From Acidobacteriota bacterium (lineage in GTDB: Bacteria > Acidobacteriota > Vicinamibacteria > Vicinamibacterales > 2-12-FULL-66-21), in NCBI GenBank assembly GCA_020200195.1, contig JAIVJE010000031.1:1-12197 (forward strand): DNA of 12,197 bases. Direction: 5' to 3'. The notes below the pieces were generated by a model. It was not told the DNA's origin. It saw only the letters and a program-made list of their open reading frames with translations, and made no database searches. Numbering within the stretch: position 1 is the first letter of the stretch; each line of letters begins with the position of its first letter. The position numbers and the translations under genes were made by a program. Of the stretch, positions 7,217 to 12,197 are shown piece by piece.

Positions 7217-8396
7217 GCGCAAACGCCTCCTTGAAATACGGGTCGTTGAACGGCAACAGCGCGCGACCGCGGAGCTGCCGGACGAACACGAACACCCAGA
7301 CCCCTGCCAGGCCGAGCGGCACGGCGAGGTCCATCCAGTGGATCGGGAACCCGTGGCGTTCGAAGTTGGGCTCGACCAGCCAGATGATGTCCACGATGCG
7401 CATGACCAGGACGGCGGCCGCAATAGTCGCAAGGAGCGACGGGCGTCGTTTGAGGTCGCGCGACAGCAGGAGGGCGAACGGCAGTGCGAAGTGCCCGGCG
7501 ACGAGCAGCAGCGAAACAGGTGCCCATGCGCCCTGGATGCGCTCGATATACCAGGGAATCTCCTCGGGAAGATTTCCTGACCAGATGATCAGGAACTGCG
7601 AGAAGGACAGGTAGGCCCAGAGCATGACGAACGCCAGCATCAGCTTGCCGAGGTCGTGGAAGTGGCGCGGCACGAGCGTCGAGGCCAGCGGCTGCGTTCT
7701 CGCCATCCTCGACAGCACGGTGATCGCCAGGGCCAGGGCCGACAACCCGCACCCCACGAGCGTGAGCAATCCGAAGATCGTGGAGTACCAGTGCGGATCC
7801 AGCGACATGATCCAGTCGACCGACGCGAAGGTGATGGTCATGATCAGGACGATCAACCCGGGCGCGCTCAGGGCCCGAAAGCGCACCGAATCTGCGGGTG
7901 TCACGGCGATCTCTCCGCGGTCCTGACCCGCCGACCACTTGTTGAGCAGCCACGCGGCCGCCATCCACAGCGCGAAATAGACGACGGCGCGGAGGGTAAA
8001 AAACTGCACGTTCAAGTACGGCGCCTTCGCCTGCAGGACCGCATCTCCCTGAACGGCCTCCGGCCGCGCCCACAGAAACAGCTTCGGCATCCCGAATAAA
8101 ATCGGCACGAAGAACAACGCGACAATGGGGAGCGTGCGCGCGGAGGCTTCCCAGACGCGCCGGCTGACCAACCCCCATTGGCCTCCCGACAAGTGCTGCA
8201 GCATCAGGAGCCCGAGCGAGCCGAGCGTGAGTCCCAGACAAAAAAGAAAGCCAACCAGCCAGGATCGGAAGAACTGATCCGGGAACCACACCGCGCCGAC
8301 GACGCCCGCGAGCAGGCCCCAGAAGCCCACGATGAGCGCGCGCTGCTGCAGCTGCCGCAGCTCGGGCGCGTCAGTGTTCAGAATGTCCCGTTCCAT
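7203..8396 (-). CDS. actF: ActF, quinol-oxidoreductase membrane subunit of ACIII
   Basis: Integral membrane subunit of ACIII, 397 residues with about ten predicted spans. It is usually annotated as quinol:cytochrome c oxidoreductase quinone-binding subunit 2 and is distantly related to ActC/NrfD. Recognisable stretches are FASVDWIMSLDPHWYSTIFG (190-209), LGKLMLAFVMLWAYLSFSQF (249-268) with LIIWSGNLPEEIPWY (269-283), and the final MDLAVPLGLAGVWVFVF. In ACIII structures ActF and ActC form a paired helical bundle and have been proposed to conduct protons. The ATG at 8396-8394 overlaps the actE stop by one base (TGATG). A TTG directly before it would add one residue but is less likely. The last 14 bases overlap the next gene. 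Confidence 0.94.
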   Translation of the reverse strand: MERDILNTDAPELRQLQQRALIVGFWGLLAGVVGAVWFPDQFFRSWLVGFLFCLGLTLGSLGLLMLQHLSGGQWGLVSRRVWEASARTLPIVALFFVPILFGMPKLFLWARPEAVQGDAVLQAKAPYLNVQFFTLRAVVYFALWMAAAWLLNKWSAGQDRGEIAVTPADSVRFRALSAPGLIVLIMTITFASVDWIMSLDPHWYSTIFGLLTLVGCGLSALALAITVLSRMARTQPLASTLVPRHFHDLGKLMLAFVMLWAYLSFSQFLIIWSGNLPEEIPWYIERIQGAWAPVSLLLVAGHFALPFALLLSRDLKRRPSLLATIAAAVLVMRIVDIIWLVEPNFERHGFPIHWMDLAVPLGLAGVWVFVFVRQLRGRALLPFNDPYFKEAFAHETH

Positions 8397-9022
8397 CAAT
8401 GCTTCACCGGGCCGGGCGCACCCGTCGCCGGCGGCTGGCCGAGTTTGGTGGGATCGCCGCCAGGAATGTCGGAGGCCGCGGCCCGCTGGCTCAGTTGCAG
8501 CGCCCGGATGTACGCGACGATGGCCCAGCGATCGCGCGGCGCGATTTGCGCCTTGTAATCCGGCATCGCGCCGAAGCCGTTGGTCATGACGTCAAAAAAA
8601 TGTCCCGCCTGAACACCCCGGAGGCGATCGATGTGCATCGACGGCGGCTGACGATACCCGCGTTGGACCACCATGCCGTTGCCGCTGCCGGTGCGGTCAT
8701 GGCACGGGGCACAATAAATGTTGTAGCGCTGCTCGCCACGGTTCAGCACCTGCTCGTCCACCGCGAACGGCAGCTCCGTCACGAGTTGCGTGGCGACCTT
8801 GCCGGTAAAGAACGCCTCGTCTGTCTGCCGCGTTCCCCGTGCGATCGTGCCCTCGACCGGGACGCGGGCGCTGGAGCCGTTGGAAAACAGCGCGCTCGCG
8901 CGCAGCGGCCGGTACTTCGGCTGGTTGTGCATATCCTGGCGACAGCCGGTCACGAACAGGAGACAGGACATACAGCACAGGACACCGACAGCCCTCAGCT
9001 GTCTTCTATGGCTCGACTTCAT
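8396..9022 (-). CDS. actE: ActE, monohaem cytochrome c lipoprotein of ACIII
   Basis: Periplasmic electron-transfer subunit of ACIII, 208 residues. The signal peptide ends in a lipobox (FVTGC, lipidated Cys27), so the protein should be tethered to the membrane by lipid. One haem c site is visible, CAPCH (104-108) in RYNIYCAPCHDRTGSGNGMV, with the probable axial Met153 in GFGAMPDY. The region MVVQRGYRQPPS before the distal loop is characteristic of ActE. The start at the ATG 9022-9020 gives a complete lipoprotein signal. The frame stays open further upstream, but that would put about 50 basic and Cys-rich residues before the signal. The gene overlaps actD by 17 bases and actF by one. It probably hands electrons on to the oxidase. 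Confidence 0.93.
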   Translation of the reverse strand: MKSSHRRQLRAVGVLCCMSCLLFVTGCRQDMHNQPKYRPLRASALFSNGSSARVPVEGTIARGTRQTDEAFFTGKVATQLVTELPFAVDEQVLNRGEQRYNIYCAPCHDRTGSGNGMVVQRGYRQPPSMHIDRLRGVQAGHFFDVMTNGFGAMPDYKAQIAPRDRWAIVAYIRALQLSQRAAASDIPGGDPTKLGQPPATGAPGPVKH

Positions 9023-9545
9023 TGATCTCTGTCGCGCCGAGACCCTGCATGAACTGGCGCGTCCGCTGGCGATCGAACTTGGGGTCCACCGCCTCGATGA
9101 GCAGAAAGAAACTGTCCTGGCTTGCCCGCGAAAAGCGAGGCACGTTGAACACCGGGTGATAGGGCATCGGCAGCCCATTGAGCGCGAGCATCCCGATGAC
9201 GGCGGCGAGCGACGCGAGCAGGATGGTCACTTCGAACGTGACCGGGATGAACGACGGCCAGCTGTTCAGCGGGCGCCCCCCGATGTTGAGCGGATACGCG
9301 ATCACGGAGACCCAGTAACAGAGCCCGAAGCCGGCGAGCATCCCCATGATGCCGCCGATGAGGATGAACAGCTGCGGCCGCTTGTCGTTCGCGCCGATGG
9401 CCTCCCATGCCGCTTCGATCGGAAACGGCGAAAAGACGTCGGTGCTCCGATATCCTTCGGCGTGCGTGCGGCGCGCTGCCTCTACGAGCGCGTTCGCGCT
9501 GTCGAATTCCGCCATGAGGCCGTAGACAGAGCGTTGTGCGTCCAT
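9006..9545 (-). CDS. actD: ActD, DUF3341 membrane subunit of ACIII
   Basis: Small ACIII subunit without cofactors, 179 residues. An N-terminal soluble domain begins YGLMAEFDSANALVEAARRT (8-27), typical of DUF3341. Two membrane spans follow (about 59-84 and 103-124), separated by the conserved YPLNIGGRPLNSWPSFIPVT (84-103). The second span leads into GLPMPYHPVFNVPRF, and the C-terminal segment DSFFLLIEAVDPKFD (144-158) is also family-typical. It packs against the ActC/ActF core and its role is structural as far as is known. The ATG lies four bases after the actC stop and the stop codon is inside the 5' end of actE. Confidence 0.94.
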   Translation of the reverse strand: MDAQRSVYGLMAEFDSANALVEAARRTHAEGYRSTDVFSPFPIEAAWEAIGANDKRPQLFILIGGIMGMLAGFGLCYWVSVIAYPLNIGGRPLNSWPSFIPVTFEVTILLASLAAVIGMLALNGLPMPYHPVFNVPRFSRASQDSFFLLIEAVDPKFDRQRTRQFMQGLGATEINEVEP

Positions 9546-9549
9546 CGCT

Positions 9550-10938
9550 TCAGTGGCCCTCCGCGCCCTTGATCTTTGCCTCCGGCAGGAGGGTGCGCAT
9601 TTCGAAAATAGAGATCATCGGCAGCACGCGGACGAACAGGAACATCAGCGTGATGAACAGTCCGATCGTCCCGAGGAACGTGGAGATGTCCCACCTCGTG
9701 GGGTAGTACATGTCCCAGGACGAAGGCAGGAAATCTCGGTGCAGCGACGTGACGATGATGACGAAGCGCTCCAGCCACATCCCGACGCTCACGATCAGCG
9801 CCATGATGAACAGCCAGGTCGTGTTGGTTCGCAGCCGCTTGAGCCACAGCGTCTGAGGGACGATGCCGTTGCAGAAGATCAGCAGCCAATACGTCCAGCC
9901 GTAAGGCCCGAACGCGCGGTTCTTCAGCATGAAGCTCTCGTACACGTTGGCGCTGTAAAAGGCGAAGAACGCCTCCATCGCATATCCGTAGACAACGATG
10001 AAGCCCGTGACCAGCGTCACCTTCGCCATGTTCTCGAGGTGGCGCATGGTGATGAAATCTTCGAGCCCGTACATCCGGCGCAGCGGAATCGCCAGGCACA
10101 GCACCATGGCGAAGCCCGCGTAGATGGCCCCGGCGACGAAGTACGGCGGGAATATCGTCGCGTGCCAGCCCGGGAGGATGCCGGTCGAGAAGTCGAAGCT
10201 GACGACCGTGTGGACCGACAGCACCAGCGGCGTCGACATGCCCGCGAGAATGAGGTACACCGTTTCGTACCGCTGCCAGTGCCGCGCCGACCCTCGCCAG
10301 CCGAGCGCCAGCCCTCCGAACAGCATCTGCGTCCATCGGCGCTTCGCGCGATCGCGCAGCGTGGCGAGGTCCGGAATGAGCCCCGTATACCAGAAGAGCG
10401 CAGACACGGTGAAGTACGTCGTGACCGCGAACACGTCCCAGATGAGCGGGCTGCGGAACTGCGGCCAGATGCCCATCGTGTTGGGGTACGGCAGCAGCCA
10501 GTACGCGGCGAGCCACGGCCGCCCCGTGTGGATCAGGGGGAACATCGCGGCGCAGGCGACGGCAAAGAGCGTCATCGCTTCCGCAAACCGGTTGATCGAC
10601 GTCCGCCAGTCCTGCTTGAACAGGAGAAGAATTGCGGAAATCAGCGTGCCGGCGTGGCCGATGCCGATCCACCAGACGAAATTGATGATGTCGAACGCCC
10701 ACCCGACCGGGATGTTATTGCCCCAGATGCCGATGCCTTTGAAGAGGAGATAGCCCACCGACAGCCCGAGACCGTTGACGAGCAGGAAGCCGATCGCCAT
10801 CGTCGCGAACCAGCCGATCGGATGACGGCGCGTCAGGACGATCGCGCTGATCTTCTCCGTGATCGAGTCGTAACTGTGGCCTGGCTCGATGACCGGGTGC
10901 GGCGTCTGATACGACGAGTGCGGTGCGGGAGTGTCCAT
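9550..10938 (-). CDS. actC: ActC, NrfD/PsrC-type quinol-binding membrane subunit of ACIII
   Basis: Integral membrane subunit that carries the likely quinol oxidation site next to the ActB Fe-S domain. The product has 462 residues with about ten spans. Family features are PVGWAFDIINFVWWIGIGHA (77-96), LLFKQDWRTSINRFAEAMT (105-123), FPLIHTGRPW (133-142) with the conserved His137 near the quinol pocket, SVHTVVSFDFSTGILPGWH (241-259) and MYGLEDFITMRHLENMAK (289-306). The ATG at 10938-10936 overlaps the actB stop by one base (TGATG). The open frame extends a further 65 codons upstream inside actB, but that stretch is Arg/Pro-rich and is only a shadow of actB. Length and motifs agree with an intact subunit. 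Confidence 0.96.
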   Translation of the reverse strand: MDTPAPHSSYQTPHPVIEPGHSYDSITEKISAIVLTRRHPIGWFATMAIGFLLVNGLGLSVGYLLFKGIGIWGNNIPVGWAFDIINFVWWIGIGHAGTLISAILLLFKQDWRTSINRFAEAMTLFAVACAAMFPLIHTGRPWLAAYWLLPYPNTMGIWPQFRSPLIWDVFAVTTYFTVSALFWYTGLIPDLATLRDRAKRRWTQMLFGGLALGWRGSARHWQRYETVYLILAGMSTPLVLSVHTVVSFDFSTGILPGWHATIFPPYFVAGAIYAGFAMVLCLAIPLRRMYGLEDFITMRHLENMAKVTLVTGFIVVYGYAMEAFFAFYSANVYESFMLKNRAFGPYGWTYWLLIFCNGIVPQTLWLKRLRTNTTWLFIMALIVSVGMWLERFVIIVTSLHRDFLPSSWDMYYPTRWDISTFLGTIGLFITLMFLFVRVLPMISIFEMRTLLPEAKIKGAEGH

Positions 10939-12197
10939 CAGTGTTCTGTCGTCGACTTCGCCGCCGGCGGCTCGAGCTCTGGATTCGGGTTCCGGATCGC
11001 GGCGAGATACGTCGTCCGCGGCCGGGTGTTGAGGTCTTCGAGAAGTCCGTAGTTCCGCTGCTGGGCGCGCAGCGTCGACACGCGACTGTTGGGATCGTTC
11101 AGATCCCCGAAGACAATCGCGTTCGACGGGCACACCGCCTCGCAGGCCGTGACGATCTCTCCGTCACGCAGCGTGCGCTCTTCGCGCTTGGCGTCGATGC
11201 GAGCGTGATTGATCCGCTGCACGCAGTACGTGCACTTCTCCATGACGCCGCGGCTCCGGACGGTGACGTCCGGATTGCGGAGCGGCTCGAGCTCGGGCGT
11301 GGTCCAGTCCTGATAGAGCAGGAAGTTGAAGCGCCGTACCTTGTACGGGCAGTTGTTGGAGCAGTAGCGGGTACCCACGCAGCGGTTGTAAACCATGTCG
11401 TTCAGGCCTTCCGAGCTGTGCGCCGTGGCCGCCACCGGGCAGACGACTTCGCAGGGCGCGGTCTCGCACTGCATGCAGGGTACCGGCTGGTGGTATGCCC
11501 GGGGATTTTCGATGTCCGCGCCCGAGAAGTAGTGATCGACGCGAATCCAGTGCATCTCGCGGCTGCGGGAGACCTGCTCCTTGCCGACGACCGGGATGTT
11601 GTTCTCGGCGACACAGGCGATCGTGCAGGCGCTGCAGCCGGTGCACGTGGACAGGTCGATCGACATGCCCCACTTGTAGCCGTTGTATTCGTGCTCGGGA
11701 TAGAGCGTGAGCGTCTTTTGCGGCGTGTGGCCCATGTGGTGAATCACGTCCGGCTCATTCTTGTACTGCTCGAGCGACGCGACGCGCACGGGATGACGCC
11801 CTTCCATGGCGTGATGTTCCTGCGTGCTCGCAAGCTGATAGCGATCGCCGGTTTTCGCGATTTCGAGACCGCGTCCAAACCACGGCGCGTCCGACGTGCG
11901 CAGGAGATATGCGTTGAACTGCTGCGCAGTCCCCATCGCGTTGCCGACGCGGCCAGCCATCCGCCGGCCGTAGCCGAGGAACACCGTCACCGAGTCGCCG
12001 ACGTGGCCCGGGACGATGAATACGGGGAGCCGCGCCGTATTGCCGCGATATCGCAACTCGATCACGTCGCCGTTGTGCAGACCGCGCGCTTCGGCGAGCG
12101 CCGGAGCGATCCACGCAGAGGTGTCCCACGTCAGCTTGGTCAGCGGCTTCGGCAACTCCTGCAACCAGCCGTTGTTGGCGAAACGGCCGTCCCACAC
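10938..12197 (-). CDS. actB: ActB of the first ACIII locus, C-terminal part (cut by right edge)
   Basis: The final 419 codons of the ACIII Fe-S subunit. The first codon in view is a GTG inside the gene, not a start. Residues 1 to about 150 are the end of the molybdopterin-oxidoreductase-like domain (beta-rich, GLHNGDVIELRYRGNTARLP). A DmsB/NrfC-type ferredoxin domain follows. Cysteine groups are visible at 185/188/191/195 (CTGCSACTIAC), 241/244/249/253 (CMQCETAPCEVVC), 273/279/283 (RCVGTRYCSNNCPYKVRRF) and 322/325/352/356. Three groups suit [4Fe-4S] clusters, and the group lacking one cysteine fits the single [3Fe-4S] cluster described for ActB. These clusters would take electrons from quinol oxidised at ActC. 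It must be a separate gene from the actB N-terminal part at the left edge. Confidence 0.96.
   Translation of the reverse strand: MWDGRFANNGWLQELPKPLTKLTWDTSAWIAPALAEARGLHNGDVIELRYRGNTARLPVFIVPGHVGDSVTVFLGYGRRMAGRVGNAMGTAQQFNAYLLRTSDAPWFGRGLEIAKTGDRYQLASTQEHHAMEGRHPVRVASLEQYKNEPDVIHHMGHTPQKTLTLYPEHEYNGYKWGMSIDLSTCTGCSACTIACVAENNIPVVGKEQVSRSREMHWIRVDHYFSGADIENPRAYHQPVPCMQCETAPCEVVCPVAATAHSSEGLNDMVYNRCVGTRYCSNNCPYKVRRFNFLLYQDWTTPELEPLRNPDVTVRSRGVMEKCTYCVQRINHARIDAKREERTLRDGEIVTACEAVCPSNAIVFGDLNDPNSRVSTLRAQQRNYGLLEDLNTRPRTTYLAAIRNPNPELEPPAAKSTTEH

Noticed and set aside
9553..11052. Plus-strand open frame of 499 codons opposite actC
   Set aside because: Dominated by Arg, Glu, Asp, His and Pro, with no membrane or enzyme motifs. 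ActC on the other strand is unmistakable.

Overview
The window is a respiratory gene block read entirely from the minus strand. Every real gene found belongs to alternative complex III (ACIII, ActABCDEF, a quinol:cytochrome c or HiPIP oxidoreductase unrelated to the bc1 complex) or to an aa3/caa3-type haem-copper cytochrome c oxidase. The high GC content, the ACIII-SCO-coxBACD gene order and the A2-type oxidase suggest an aerobic, high-GC Gram-negative bacterium. Acidobacteriota is my best guess, but related ACIII clusters occur in Gemmatimonadota, Myxococcota, Bacteroidota and others, and nothing here fixes the phylum.

In order of transcription (right to left): actB C-terminal part (12197-10938, cut by the window edge), actC (10938-9550), actD (9545-9006), actE (9022-8396), actF (8396-7203), an unnamed single-membrane-span gene (7216-6590), a SCO copper chaperone (6593-5736), coxB with a fused cytochrome c domain (5733-4711), coxA (4705-3196, broken by an out-of-frame deletion near its 5' end), coxC (3203-2457, TTG start) and coxD (2444-2145). 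These genes overlap or lie within about 12 bases of each other, so they look like one transcription unit. Electrons would pass from quinol at ActC/ActF, through the Fe-S clusters of ActB and the haems of ActA/ActE, to the haem c and CuA of CoxB, and on to the haem a/a3-CuB centre of CoxA. SCO would help assemble CuA.

A gap of about 270 bases (1875-2144) follows coxD. It holds a plausible sigma70-like promoter and two perfect inverted repeats, but no clear terminator. A second Act set begins after it: actA (1874-1227, pentahaem, TTG start), then the N-terminal 410 codons of another actB (1230-1, GTG start, running off the left edge). The window therefore contains pieces of two different actB genes, a C-terminal half upstream and an N-terminal half downstream. 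This implies two ACIII loci in tandem, or else an assembly join in the gap.

The most notable points are the tandem ACIII arrangement, the coxA lesion (missing the end of helix 1 and the following loop), the uncharacterised single-span protein between actF and SCO, and the palindromes ahead of the second actA. I saw no RNA genes, mobile elements or CRISPR arrays.
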